A stretch of DNA of 64,000 nucleotides from Zygnema cylindricum (lineage: Eukaryota; Streptophyta; Zygnematophyceae; Zygnematales; Zygnemataceae), in assembly GCA_037447655.1 (NCBI GenBank), contig JBBHKE010002976.1, positions 1-64,000 of the forward strand, written 5' to 3'. The notes beneath the pieces were generated by a model, which searched no databases, was not told the DNA's origin, and worked only from the letters and a program-made list of their open reading frames with translations. Made by a program: the position numbers and the translations under genes. This document shows positions 35,645-47,915 of the stretch, in pieces (within the stretch, counting starts at the first letter, position 1; every line of letters starts with the position of its first letter).

Positions 35645-36361
35645 GGGTGCCCATATTTAATGGATCTGAATTTCTTTATTGGGAAATGATGATGGAGGGA
35701 GAACTCTTTGAGAAGCACCTATGGGGCATAGTGTCCGGGCAAATTTAATGTCCACCGCCACCAAGGTTTGGAGGAACACGTTTTTCTGGCGCCTGCACCA
35801 CCACAACCACCATGACGAACGATGACGAGGAAAGGGAGGAGATAATGATAGAAGGAGAAAAGGGAGGAGCTGCTTCTCAAGGGACTCCATTATCAAGGAC
35901 GATACCGACAGCAACACCACTAGCAATGGTGACAAAGAGTCAAACCTAACGGTCAGAATATGAAAATTGGAACTATAAGGACAAGGTGGCTAAGCTACTA
36001 ATTCTCAAAAGTGTAGTGAAAGGTATTGCCATTCTTTTTATGCATGTTAGATCTTCTTCTCAGATTTGGGTATCTCTTGTAACCAAATATAAAAGTGGGT
36101 CATTGCAACAGCAACAGCTGGCAGAAAAAAAAAATTCAACTTATACTTACAAACGAGGAAGTATGAATGATTATTGCAATGAATTAGGAGCATTATTTGG
36201 AGAACTAAAGAGTGTAGGTAACTCATGGTGTGAGAGACAAAGAGTTAATACACTCATAATGAAACTACCTGAAGAGTATGAGAATATCATTAATCGGTTG
36301 CAAGATCTAGGTGATAGCAATTGGAATTGGGATGATACAATGGGGATGATCTTAGTGAAAG
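35645..36361 (+). pseudogene. Copia-type gag fragment
   Basis: Plus-strand frames contain RVPIFNGSEFLYWEMMM (start of a UBN2/Copia gag) and, after a stop and frame change, the gag body: SQIWVSLVTKYKSGSLQQQQ, YKRGSMNDYCNELGALFGEL and IMKLPEEYENIINRLQDLG. The element is cut off at 36362 by the gag-only LTR element; no zinc knuckle or pol remains. Confidence 0.7.
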
Positions 36362-37022
36362 TATTCTAAGTCCTACAAGTTATACTCAAAGAGTTCACTA
36401 CTGAATGTACGGAGGCATACCAGCTGTACAGTATCTACCATCTTCCTAAACTATTGTAAGTATACCCGAATAGTTCGAGGTATGTCAGACCGAACAAATC
36501 TACTCTAATAATTAATTAGCAAAAAGACAAACCTATGTTGTACGTAATTTTTACACCGACATCTCCACAATCTTTGTACCTCAAAAACCAAGCTACCACT
36601 AAGCAAATATCATTACTCACAATCTATACTAGTCATATTATTCGCAGCTCCGTCAACTGGTTTGTCTGTGCGGATTGTATCAAGGTAACCGCAGCTGTGT
36701 TGACTCGTTTGCGTCGCAGTTGCTTCGTACCGGCGGCGAATATTCATCCAAAATAATCGCAGTTGCGCTGTCCTCTTTGTGTCGCCACTGCGCCGTACCG
36801 GCGGTGCCTGTTTCAACATTTCGTTTATTCCACATCGGATCGCTTCGTGATCCGCCGTCCATTTGTCAATGCTTGTACCCGCCACTCAGTGAGTCTTTTA
36901 TATCATTTAAATTTTATTCGTTTGTTCGCTCCCCCAATCCATGAATCCATTCAAACCTCCACGTTAAATTCCATAGCGCACGAACTGTCGCGTACGCACG
37001 AAACAAACTTTTCAAAACAACA
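36362..37022 (-). repeat. LTR (3') of the gag-only element
   Basis: Direct repeat of 40261-40907 with small indels, including an extra GTGATCCGCCGTCC not present in the other copy. Minus-strand start TGTTGTTTTGAAAAG; end around GTAGGACTTAGAATA. Confidence 0.8.
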
Positions 37023-38287
37023 CTCCTCCGAAAATTTAGTTTCGTGCTCCTATAAAAATATGCATCGTGTAATTTTATGTTGCTACGCTTCGCTAGTTCA
37101 ACATCGAAGCGCAGTATGAATAGAGTATGCAGCGTGTACTGCTCTCCTACTACGCTGCACTTGTTCGACATCGCAGCGCAGTATGGATACAATATGCAGC
37201 GTATACTGCTATGTTGCCATGGTGCAGTATTTTGACATTGCAACTCTAGTAGCTACTCCTTTTACCCTTAACTTCCTCCTCATAGCCTCATCTACTGAGA
37301 ACTAAAGCTTTCAATTTCAACACTCTGGCTAAAGCTTTAGACTTAGTAGTCCATGTAGATATTTCTACCTTAATGGAAATACAAACAAGAAGTAGAATAT
37401 TTAGAGATTAAAAATTCTCTATCAACCTCCACTACTAATGATTCAAAAATATTAGCCAAAACAATACATCACCACTGTTTTGCTCACGTTGCCACGTCCC
37501 ATTTGTCTTACTGATAACCACCACCTTGTAGAATTTGGCCTGTAACATCTCCCCGTAAGTCATAAATGTGAAATTGTCACTTTCACTAACGTTATAACAC
37601 CACTTTTTCCGCTGCGTTGCTTCATTCGTTGCTGCGTTGCGAATCGAACTGCTTCCGCTAATTCTCCACTGCCTCCGCTACGTTCCTGCCATGTCTTCCA
37701 AACTTCCCGTCTTCACAACTGCCTCTTTGCCGAGTTAATCTTTTAATATTCAAACACTCTTTGTCTTCCGCGAATAACTTTTTCAACCATTTTCTTAATT
37801 TCTATGAATTTTACAGACTAACAGATTTGAATATTGTCCTGTAACATCTTCCCCTATGCCATAAACGCCAATTTGTCCTTTCAAAAATGATATAACACCT
37901 CTCTAAAAACTGTGAATTCCACCCGTAATCGTCACTTACTCATATGATCAGTATTTGTCAAAAATATCTATCTTCTACCCACTTTCATCAACAATTGTTG
38001 TACCTTCCCCCTATCAAATACTTCCACGTCATCCGCTGCGGTGCTATGCTACGTCACTGCTTCGCGACGTGAACTGCTTTTGATGTTTTGCCACTGCTCC
38101 CGCTACCTCATTCTTTTTTCAAAAATACATAAATAACACTTTTTGTTTCTTATCCACTAACTCAACAAGAAATAACATTAAATCTAATATCCTACCAAAA
38201 AAATTGAATGTCAAAAGGAGCTAAGACATGCCTGTAATATAAGTTTTTCAAAATTAAGATTTCTCTAAATTCACGTTCTCCAGAAAA
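37023..38287. other. Non-coding interior of the gag-only element
   Basis: AT-rich with scattered CGCTGC-type words (CGCAGTATG repeated at about 37100-37190). No pol motif in any frame. Apart from the flanking LTR I see no repeat partner. Confidence 0.5.
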
Positions 38288-38818
38288 TCATTTCTCCCGC
38301 TCTCTTCTCTTAATCAATTTTCGAGCATGCTTTCTTCTGCCTTGGATCCGTTGAATATTGTATCTTCTCTTTTTTTTCTTCATTATCTTTTGTCTTTTCT
38401 GAAAATTTTCATATCTGTCACTTTTTTCTACCCATTTAATGTCAAAAATATTAATTTTTTGTTTTACCTCTATGTTTTTCTTTGTAGATTTGCTATTCCC
38501 ATTAACTTCATTCACCTGAGAAATTTTAATTTTGATTCTTCTTCTTTTCATTTGCACTCTTTTCCTCCTATTTTCTTTTCCTATATTTCTAACGTTTGCA
38601 TTTTTATTACATTTTTCACTCCCACAAACTTCTTTTCTCGATCCAATTTTTTGAACAGTTTTTCTTTGTTCTTCTCCTAGTTCATCAATTTCCACATCCA
38701 CCTTATTTCTAGTTTCTGCTTGTAAGTGTCCATCTCTTCTTTCAACTCCTCTTGCTTCAAATAACAAACTTTCTTGTAGGCAATTTTCACTCACAGATTT
38801 GTCATCTGATAAGGTCAC
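38288..38818 (-). CDS. Lys/Arg-rich open frame after gag in the gag-only element
   Basis: A 176-codon frame directly downstream of gag, strongly basic (KRRRIKIK, MKKKKRRYN, RREREK). No domain recognised. It may be a basic tail of gag separated by a stop, or an AT-rich composition artefact. Given with low confidence. Confidence 0.3.
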   Translation of the reverse strand: MTLSDDKSVSENCLQESLLFEARGVERRDGHLQAETRNKVDVEIDELGEEQRKTVQKIGSRKEVCGSEKCNKNANVRNIGKENRRKRVQMKRRRIKIKISQVNEVNGNSKSTKKNIEVKQKINIFDIKWVEKSDRYENFQKRQKIMKKKKRRYNIQRIQGRRKHARKLIKRREREK

Positions 38819-38875
38819 AAAAATTGTGTCCCTCTCTCTTTCGTCATCTTTCCTTACTAGAATAAACTCTTCCTC

Positions 38876-39849
38876 CTATAACTCTTTGGTACTCACCAAT
38901 CTGTCGTCGGGTAAAGGGACAGACACCAAATCCTTTTCTAACACCTCCTTCTCCTCATTCCAAACAACATATAAGGTCGGTAGGTAAATAAATTTGTCAA
39001 CACACTGTGTATACCTTTTGTCATCGGTTGAGTCTTGTCTCTCACTCACGAAAGAACTTGATTCTCTTCTTGTTGATGGTCGAACTAGGTTGTTGTCCCA
39101 TCCATCTCTGAAATTTCTTGTAACACATGCACTTTTATATGATGGACATACCCTGAAGGTATGTCCCAAATCATTACAATAAAAACAATTCATTTGCCGA
39201 TCTCCGAACTTGCTATTCCTTTTAATTTTCTGAAACTGAGACTTAAATTCCTTTATATTCCTCTTACTTGATAACACCTTTCTATAAGCCTCGTCATCTA
39301 GAACAACACGTCTTGCAACAGTTAAACTCCAATCCCTTTTATCAATTAAAGTCAATTGATCTAAAGCACTCTTATATTCTTTAGGTAGACTTCTCATTAA
39401 TAATATAGCTTTTTGGGCATTTGTAAAATTTCCTCCTGCCAAATCATTTTCTGCAAATAATTCTTGTAAGTCAATACAGTGTTTCTCCATACTACCTCCT
39501 ACATACTTGAATTCAACTATTTTGGTAACACTGCTTTGCCAATGATATAAAGAAGTTTTTGCATACATACATTCTAAGCACTTCCATAAATCAGATGCCC
39601 TTTTAAAACTTAAGCATGAAATTACCAAATCCTCAGTCAAGGCGTTCTTGATAACCCTTAGACACTCATATTTTTCCTTTTCCATCCATTTGATGATTCG
39701 GCCACGGTACCGTCCACCACATCCATTAGCTCCATCATCTCGAAGAAGTTCTCGAGTGCATCCTTCCAGTAGTGATATTTTGATCCATCAAAAATGGGTA
39801 GCCTTGGGTGTGGGCCCATATCCTGTTGTCTATAGCCTATTTCAGCCAT
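38876..39849 (-). CDS. Copia-type gag of the gag-only element (one frameshift)
   Basis: The N-terminal part (39849 downward) reads PHPRLPIFDGSKYHYWKDAL and FFEMMELMDVVDG, typical of the DUF4219/UBN2 gag start. After a one-base frame change near 39690 it continues MEKEKYECLRVIKNAL, RASDLWKCLECMYA, IVEFKYVGGSMEKHCIDL and MRSLPKEYKSALDQL, then a CCHC zinc knuckle CFYCNDLGHTFRVC (C-x2-C-x4-H-x4-C). Gag would form the particle that packages the RNA. The knuckle is intact. The frameshift makes this copy probably inactive, unless it is a sequencing error. Confidence 0.75.
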
Positions 39850-40260
39850 GGACTACACTCGGAAGCACCACAGATTACCCTTCAAACAGTTGTGTTTGCG
39901 TAAGGACAGATTGCTCCACAATAAGCAAAATCACCTTAACCTACGCCAATTGGCAATATACTATAGACACAGGAAACTCCCAAAGTTATAGCCAAATCCA
40001 CTAAGGTATGTAGAAGATATAAGCTCCAGAGTTTCCCAAAAACAGCTGATAGCTTCACAAACTAGCCACTTTGACTTCTCACAGAATCTCACAGAGATAA
40101 CAGAATAGAATGAAACTGAACAAACATATAGATTCTATAACATAGAATAACTTCACAAAGTTTCACATGAAAACACAAAACAGAGTGATCACACCAACAG
40201 GTCAAAGATGCAGAAAACAGTTTGCCATTACTTTGATAAACTTGACTGTGATACTTAAAA

Positions 40261-40907
40261 TATTCTAAGTCCTACAAGTTATACTCAGAGAGTTCACTAC
40301 TGAATGTACGGAGGCATACCAGCTGTACGGTATCTACCATCTTCCTAAACTATTGTAAGTATACCCGAATAGTTCGAGGTATGTCAGACCGAACAAATCT
40401 ACTCTAATAATTAATTAGCAAAAAGACAAACCTATGTTGTACGTAATATTTACACCGACATCTCCACAATCTTTGTACCTCAAAAACCAAGCTACCACTA
40501 AGCAAATATCATTACTCACAATCTATACTAGTCATATTATTCGCAGCTCCGTCAACTGGTTTGTCTGTGCGGATCGTATCAAGGTAACCGCAACTGTGTT
40601 GACTCGTCTGCGTCGCAGCTGCTCCGTACCGGCGGCGCATATTCATCCAAAATAATCGCAGTTGCGTTGTCCTATTTGCGTGGCAACTACGCCGTACCGG
40701 CGGTGCTTGTTTCAACATTTTGTTTATTCCACATCGGATCGCTTCATTTGTCAATGCTTGTACCTGCCACTCACTGAGTCTTTTACATCACTTAAATTAT
40801 ATGTATTCGTTCGCTCCCCCAATCCATGAATCCATTCGAACCTCCACATTAAATTCCATAGCGCACGAACTGTTGCGTACGCACGAAACAAACTTTTCAA
40901 AACAACA
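40261..40907 (-). repeat. LTR (5') of the gag-only element
   Basis: Direct repeat of 36362-37022. Its minus-strand start (TGTTGTTTTGAAAAG at 40907) abuts Gypsy gag sequence, marking the outer edge of this insertion. No target-site duplication was obvious. Confidence 0.8.
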
Positions 40908-43900
40908 GAGGCTAGTGTTTTCACATGGGTGAGGGCGAAGGGCATGAGGTGCTTGACTAGCATAACGATGGTTTGGAGGAACTAGGTTGAGCTTTTGTCG
41001 ACAAAATGAGGGAAAGTAGTTCCTCTAGTTTCTCCTGCATCCCTCCCCGTGCTTCCTAGTTCTCTTTGTTTGATTCTGGTGCGTGAGGCGTCTCTAATGT
41101 GTTATCCTCTGGGCGTTCCGCCATAAACTGCTTGAACCAATCTTGGTTGCTCCAATTTTTGTCCTCTTCTGCTTGTTTTTCCATCTTCTTTTTGTAATCT
41201 TCCAATCCGGGATGTAGTTTTCTCACGACAGGGGGAGGTGGATTAGTGGGTTTGATCTTAAGACCGATGTTTTTGTTCAAAATCACTGCGCAGGGAGTGA
41301 AGGACAGTGGTCGCGTGACCTTTCTGTTTTGGTCCGCTTGGGCCAATTTTTGCTTCTCTTTCCTCTACTTTGTTGTGGGGTTGCGAAGTTGTCTACGACT
41401 GTCTTCCACGCCCACATCATAGGCTTCTGACATAAAGGTACAAACATGGTGAGCATTAACAGCTTCCATATCCCACCCCATAACGTCGTCATCATCTCCA
41501 CCCGTTGTGGCTTCTTTTTCAAGCTCCGCTAGCTTCAGTAGTAACTCCTGTTTCCTTCGTTTGAGTTTTTGAGCGGTCGTTAGAGAAGTATTTCGGGAGG
41601 AAAATCCTTAACAGAGTGCCGCCAATTTTCCATCCATTGCGGCCAATTGCTGCTTCTTTTGCTGGATGATATTCACTGGTGTGAGTCTAGCTTCACCTGC
41701 AAGCGTTTGTCCTAGTTCTTCGATGGTGTGACACCCCTTAAGGTAATGTAGTTGCAGAGGGAGAGTATTCACGTCAATTTCTCCTCCGCCGGTAAATAGA
41801 GCGTATTGCATCATCTCTTTCGGAACCCCATTCTTTTAGAAACATTGCCCCACTTTGTGTCCCATGAAATTGCAAGCCTCACATTTGGAGCTCTCAGAGG
41901 TGTATTTGCTTCTTACCTCATTGGAGATCTGCGCATCATCAAATTTTGGGAGTTTGATTTGTCTTAATTGAGCTTGTGACATTTTGAATTTCAGACCGGG
42001 GAGTTGGACGGTAATTGTCGTTAGTTACTGCTGTTTTGTCTTTCGATCCTCCTCCTTGCTATCGTTCCTGGTGTTTCTTTATCCTTTCACCTCTCTCTTT
42101 TTCCCACTCCTGCTTTAGGGCAAGTTCGGGTATGAGCTTCCGTGGGGAGCGCTTCCACCTATGACCGGTTTGCTGCCATTTCAAACAATTATACGAGAAG
42201 ACTCAGTCGTTTGCCCCCATGGCTAATTCTGATCTTCTATCAACTATCTCTTTCCCCTTAAGCTTCCGCAAAGCTAGAAATTTTGTTGGTTCCTCACTGT
42301 CAAAAGGCATTTCTCTTGCCAACCTTGCAATATTTCCCATGGGTTTGCCGGTTATCACCTTTTCCTTGGCCTTACTATGAACGAAGTGGTCGTAGAGTTT
42401 CATGGCGACCAACGAAATTTCCTTCGCAGAAGGATTGATATCTTGGATGACTTGGCCCTCAATCCAATTGTCGAGGGCAGTCTCGCCCGTGGGCCAGAAG
42501 GAATTGCGGAATGCAATGAAATATTTGGTGGCCATAGCCAAAAAATCGATGGTGGAAACTTTTGTCTTTTGACAAAGGCTTGACAATCTGTTAAAAAGGG
42601 TCTGTGGTGTTTCACTTTTCAGACACCTAGGGTGTTTCACTTTTCAGACACCTGCATTCTGTAAATTCCTTGATGGCAGATTCATTCCTCTGCGTGTAAA
42701 AGAGTCTCCAGATGTTCAAAAGAGTAGTGCATGGTGCAAAGTTTGCGACCATCCTCGTGTCAGCCTTGGCGGCCTGGATAGCCTACAGCTGATAGACAAA
42801 AGCTAGCCCCTGTGTTTATTATTTCATGTCATCTGTGAATGTAGTTGTGACAAAAGCTTCCGCAGCTGCAGCCAGGTGTGCTTACGGTTGCAGAATTGCT
42901 GTATCGAAAACCGGGTCCAAAATCTTGATGTTTGGGGCCATTAGAAGGGGTTGTCGCTCTTTGTAGTTTGCCAGAGTCCACCCCGAGAGGTAGTTTACCA
43001 TCATCCAGAAAAGTGTAGTCTAGAAGTCCTCCAAGATTGCTCCTTCTTTATACTTTTTTATCTTGGATTGTGTGAAAAATTTACACAATAATTCAAAACC
43101 GGAGAATACAATCCCCGAGCAGTCCCTCGTAAAAATCCTTACGTCCCCCATTTCTTTCTCTTACTCTGCAAGGTTGGTGAACTGGGGCAAGGAAGGCCTG
43201 GTGAGACTAACAAATTCAGCCGGTGGATTGACTCCTGGATCCTCGTCTTCGGGATCTGAACCGCCTCCATCCCGGGTAAAAGGTGTTGCCCAAAGAGAGG
43301 TGGAACCCCCCCCCACTGAGGAAGCTCCTATTGACGAATATATAGTTGGAGGATTTGTGATTCTAGCTTGTCAGGATCTGACCCTCTTTGGTTCAATCGG
43401 TGTTCGAGAACGGCGACCGGTTTTGACAGGTGGGATTTGCAATCTTGGCTTGTTTGAAAAAGTACCTCGGGAGGACGAAGATGAAAGGGAAGATGGAGGC
43501 CCTTGCCAAGAATACGGTGTAAGCCCGCGGGCTGTGCGTTCCAATCGGGATAAAGGTAGGTTTTCGGAGTTGGATGACGGAAAGCAATGGTGAGGTGGTG
43601 AATAGGCAAGGATGTGTGTTTGAGGAAGGGCGGAAGCACATGGAGTTCTCGTCGCTAACATAGATGAGCGTGCGAGGTTTTCTTTTGGGTTTGTCGGAGG
43701 CCTCGGGGGCTGAGAAGAAGGAGGTGGAGGAGGAGAAAAAGAAAGAAGATCAAGAGATCAATGTGGAGGTAATGGAGGAGGAGTGGTTGTTCTCAATGAA
43801 ATGTGAATCCTCTTATTCGGTCGTAATTCCACCAACGCTTTGGCTGCTGATGGGGCCTCTACCAAGATAAAGGTGGGCGCGTTCCTGGAAGAAACAACAA

Positions 43901-44568
43901 GTTCAAGATGGAAATGTGCACTCAAACCCTTCCCATTAGGTCTTGTGGTTTCACCCCATTCTCGCTGAAGAGGGGTATCTCGGTCAGTTTCCGAGGGAGG
44001 CATCCCTAATGGTGTCTCCGAGATAGAAGTGGTTTCTTAAACTAGTGCTCCAAGGTATGGTCTTGTCCCGGGAGAAGTGAGCATCTGCGCGTTGAGAAGC
44101 CCACTTAACCTACGCCGCGCTTCGCGAATAAGGTTCACCTCTTGTTCCCACGAATTTCTTTTATCAGCCTCTACTAATTCCCAGTCTACGGTGACGGGTC
44201 CGGCCCTTGCCGTAGCCTTACCCTATGATGCCAAAACCTTTACCAATTCTTGTCTCGTGCTGACTACCCTTGTCAAATCGGCGATACCCAAGCCCGGAAC
44301 CTATAGATCGGTAGGTCTCATCTGCCACAATCCCCCTAGAGGTCGAATGGTTGGGGCAACTAGAGGAGGCTCCTTAGGTGCGGCTGTTGTGGGAGGAGGG
44401 GACGTCTCTTCCTTAACAACCGGTGTGAACCTGCCTTTGCTTTTGCAGTGATCAAATCTTTTCCCTTTTCGAGGCTCTTGGTAGCTATGCCCGCTGGTTC
44501 CTTCCCGGTTACGAGAAATGGTTCGACCCCACAACAACCCGCTAGAGGCTTAAGATTGAGCAGCCTAA
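40908..44568 (-). pseudogene. Gypsy gag region with CCHC knuckle (broken)
   Basis: Several minus-strand frames separated by stops: a proline-rich part (about 44537-44301 and 43661-43328), a capsid-like part 42640-42203 (TPQTLFNRLSSLCQKTK, FIAFRNSFWPTGETALD), then CEACNFMGHKVGQC (about 41883-41842), a C-x2-C-x4-H-x4-C knuckle, and a tail to about 41056 (QDWFKQFMAERPEDN). The order and the link to LTR module A support gag of the same minus-strand element. The capsid assignment rests on position, not on a motif I recognise. Confidence 0.6.
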
Positions 44569-45302
44569 GGATGTGGAGCTGGTTCCCTCTAATGTTGGTC
44601 CGGTCTAGAATGAGAGGAAATGCTTTCTAAAGAACTACTCAAAATTTCCACTAACCCTCCTACCGGCATGACTACCCGGGCTCGATCGGTGTGGGCTATT
44701 CTCTAAACAAACTCTTTTTTCACCTTCAACTCGTGAAGATTGTGAAGGGCCAACAGCTCTTTCCGAGCCAACCTACAAGGATATGCCAAAATCTCAGGGT
44801 CTATTGGGATCTTAGCCCTAGGAACCTTAGACCTAGTATGAAACCCAACTTAGGGGAATTGTCCCAAAAATGGCTCCTTATGGGCCAACCCCTTCCGGCG
44901 AGCTGTAGGAGACGACTTCTTCCTTTCCTCAGCTTAAGCCCAATCGACCTCGGGCAACGATGGGAACTGCTTCGGAGTTAGGCTAGGTGGAGGCTAGGTG
45001 GAGGTGTAGGAGAGGACGTCCCCAAAGGTTCCTTAGCCAGAGAATCGAAAACAGATGCTACCACGACATATTCCTCGGATATCTGAGACTCGAGTTCTGG
45101 TGCTAGTGCCTCTTCTCTATCCTGCTCTCTAGATCCGTTATCCAGATCCCCTTATTCCCTCTCCTCTCCTTCTCTAATGAAGTAATGAATGCCCAAAACA
45201 GAGGCCTAAATTGCAACTCTAACTCCTCCAAAGAAGATGTGGCTCTGGAAACTCAAGCTCCTATCTCATCTAGGTCAAAGGAGATAGGTTGTTGTTCAGT
45301 AC
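44569..45302 (-). pseudogene. Gypsy gag start region, copy 2
   Basis: Matches 30534-31239. Here the coding block with RKELLALHNLHELKVKK continues without a break into the downstream gag, so this copy shows the original arrangement and the left copy is the derived one. Confidence 0.6.
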
Positions 45303-46487
45303 TGTGTTGCTCCGCTAAAAGTCTAAAAATGATTCCCTCAAAACCCATTGTTGTGGTCCAAAAGATTCTGGTAGCTCACCCTGGCTGAAACGCAACCGAA
45401 GCCTAATAACAAGGTTTACGAAAGAGGGAACAACGCACTTTCACGCAGAAAAACGGAAAAATAAAAGAAGAATAGGTTGTCTCAGAATTAACAATATCAT
45501 CTTGTCCTAGGAAAGATGAAGATAAAATTTAGAATGATACCAAGCGAGCTCAACATACCCCAAACGCAACGTTGACAATAAGAGGAGACAAAATCTCTCC
45601 TAAAAACACCGGAACGGGTAAAGTCCTCCTTAACTCCTAGGTATCCGCAACCCGAAACCGGCAAGACCCCTTTCGGTATCAAATAGCCATAAGTCCCAAA
45701 TCGCCCAATAAAGAAAGATAGTGCTAACAACTCAATCGGACTACGATTTCCACAAAGGACAAAAGCAAACCAAGATGGCAGTAGGGTCGCAATCACATAA
45801 CAAACAAAATTTCTCCAAAAGAAGTTTGCTAAAATTTTCTAAGGATTTTTCTCAAGAGACAGTATTGAAACATTATCCTGTCTCCTTCGACCCCAAGTGC
45901 TTTATACAACAGAGTTCGTCCAGTTTCAGATCGAAAAGGTCAACGCAATGTAAGGAGCTAATGAGTGAAGATCAATTGCTATCGAACTGACATAGGAAAA
46001 AAAAGGTCGTACCACACTCAAGGCAAAAAGTTATACTTCAGTCTCCGGCTAAATCTGGAACTAAGAGTCCAAATCGGATCCACTAATCTATCAAAAGTAC
46101 TTAGGTGGCACTGAAACGCCGAATCTGGACCTAAGGTAATTATTGAACCGGAAGCCGGTTGGACCTAAACTAAAGTCTGATTGACGTCTAACAACATAAT
46201 CTAGATTGCAATCCTAAAAGTTACGTGCAAATCTACAATGCACCTTCCGTTAGGGATGTGGGAAACTGCTTCTTGGTGGCGAAACTACAATGTTGGGAGC
46301 GGAATTACTTGGTTGTCCGGCCTCCATTAGGGGTAAACCCAATTGCGTCACGCTCCGTGTGAAAAATAGAGAAATATGGTTCGGTTTGTTACACCTCAAT
46401 ATCTGTATGCTGATGACCGTACGGGAAAAAGGGGTTACAACAATCCAGGATATATTTGGGTGTGGCGATAGGCACACGAGCTTGACA
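45303..46487. repeat. Gypsy module A (5' LTR-like), copy 2
   Basis: Matches 31240-32423. In the minus sense it runs from TGTCAAGCTCGTGTGCC to the complement of TGTGTTGCTCCGC. It directly precedes the gag start region, as a 5' LTR should. Module B is absent from its outer side, where the hAT-like element resumes. Confidence 0.75.
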
Positions 46488-46858
46488 GGATATGAAAGGT
46501 ACATCGTTTTAATTGGAGCCGTACTAAAGTCATATATATATTATGCCGGCTTCTGTACTTTATGCTTGTACAAATGATATGCTTAGTAGGCACCTCAGTA
46601 GATAGGGGTTGTGAGTAGGGCGTGTCGAGGGAATAACACATACATTTGAGTGAACCGACCTTACATTTATCTGTACGGTGCGTACATATATCGCCAATAG
46701 TTATCGATATCAATGTTATTGCCAATAATAGCAGATAAACATCGGTTATTTATTGGCGATAACACCGATAACGATATATCGTACCAATTTATCGATTATC
46801 GGCTACCCGAAAAAAGGCCCATATCGGTTATCGGCAAATCCTTACTGATACACAACCT
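46488..46858. mobile_element. Right part of the split hAT-like element
   Basis: Resumes at GGATATGAAAGGTACATCG and follows the intact copy (19649-20020), including the palindromic ATCGATA-rich stretch and the terminal TTACTGATACACAACCT. It completes the left part at 29475-30017. Confidence 0.8.
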
Positions 46859-46958
46859 AGTGTTTGGTCTTGTTTGGTAAGGTATGTTATTTTGTTTGCT
46901 GTACTTGCCTTTTTCTTATTTGTGCGCGTCGTTTTTGTTCGGTGTTAGGGATGTCTTA

Positions 46959-47912
46959 GGCCGTGTCCCCATGTAACCGAAACTTTGAAACGTTACTTTG
47001 GATTTTAGCGTAGATTTAACGGTGTACTTTTTAAAGTGTGTCTATGTTAATCATTACTTGCGCCTTCATTACTTCAAAAATGTGACAGTTGTAGACGTCT
47101 TCAAAATGTGTGACTGTCTACGAAACAAAATGTAGACGACTACGAAACTTGGAAACTTCCTAAAATTGGTGAGCTACAAAAACGTCGATGGTTGTAGACG
47201 TCAAGGTTTTTTTGACGTTGTAGAGGTTGAAGATTTTGTGACATTGCGAAGTCATGCTACCATGTGACGTCATCAATATGTAGATTTTCCGCTATGGCTT
47301 CCCAATTTCGTTTTCTTATCTTATATCTTTCGATTTGCCATCAAAATTAGACCAAAAATATTAAAAAAAAAGAAAAAGAAAAAATCTTTCATTTGATGTT
47401 ACTATTGCTGCATTTTGTGTAAATAATTGAGAAAGAGGAGTGGTCGAATGAGAAAAAGGGGGAGAGACCAGGACGAAGTAAAATTTTGCAAAAAACCCAT
47501 GAATGAAAGTGGAGGTCCGAGACCCTAACGAATATTTTCGGTTCATGCTCGTAATTTTTGTACGTACATACGCGTGACGAATAGGGGAAAAAATAGAGTG
47601 TACTCTCTGTCGCTCAAAATTTTTGACAACGTTTGACGCTTCCAATCGCGGTATGCTATTTGTCAATAGGTTAATTTTTTGATTAAAATCAGGTCGTGAT
47701 TTGATTCCAGTGCAAGTGTGAAGTTCAGCTGGAAGTGGGTCGCGATGATAGTAACGCAAAATTGCCATACCTTCCAAGTTCCAAGATGACGCAAAATGTA
47801 CTTGTGTTGTTTTGCCCGTTTTTTGTACGGCATAATACATTCTCGTTGGAAGTCCCATTTTCTATGAAAACGAGGAAAAAAAACCCTTACTTGAACACAT
47901 GGGGACACACCC
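46959..47912. mobile_element. PIF/Harbinger-type non-autonomous element, copy 2 (954 bp, inverted)
   Basis: Inverted repeats GGCCGTGTCCCCATGT / ACATGGGGACACACCC with TTA on both sides (46956-46958, 47913-47915). Along its length it is the reverse complement of 12479-13422 with many substitutions. It contains no intact transposase frame. Confidence 0.8.
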
Positions 47913-47915
47913 TTA

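Larger units (their letters stand above)
36362..40907 (-). mobile_element. Gag-only (TR-GAG-like) LTR retrotransposon, 4.5 kb
   Basis: Direct repeats at 36362-37022 and 40261-40907 bracket a Copia-type gag and about 1.9 kb of non-coding DNA, with no recognisable protease, integrase or reverse transcriptase. In the minus sense both repeats start TGTTGTTTTGAAAAG, and the inner one is preceded by the purine tract CGGAGGAG. This fits a non-autonomous LTR element moved by another element's enzymes. It disrupts both the plus-strand Copia gag fragment and the Gypsy gag. Confidence 0.75.
30018..46487. mobile_element. 16.47 kb nested insertion, mainly Gypsy (Ty3-type) retrotransposon on the minus strand
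   Basis: The insertion starts TGTCGAGCGTGC and ends GCTTGACA, so its outer edges are inverted TG...CA ends. Possible 4 bp target copies are GAAT (30014-30017) and GGAT (46488-46491). Order on the plus strand: module B, partial module A, gag-start module, module A, module B, minus-strand pol, a foreign block (Copia gag fragment plus a gag-only LTR element), minus-strand gag, gag-start module, module A. Modules A and B behave as LTR parts. Multiple frameshifts and stops make it defective. Confidence 0.75.
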
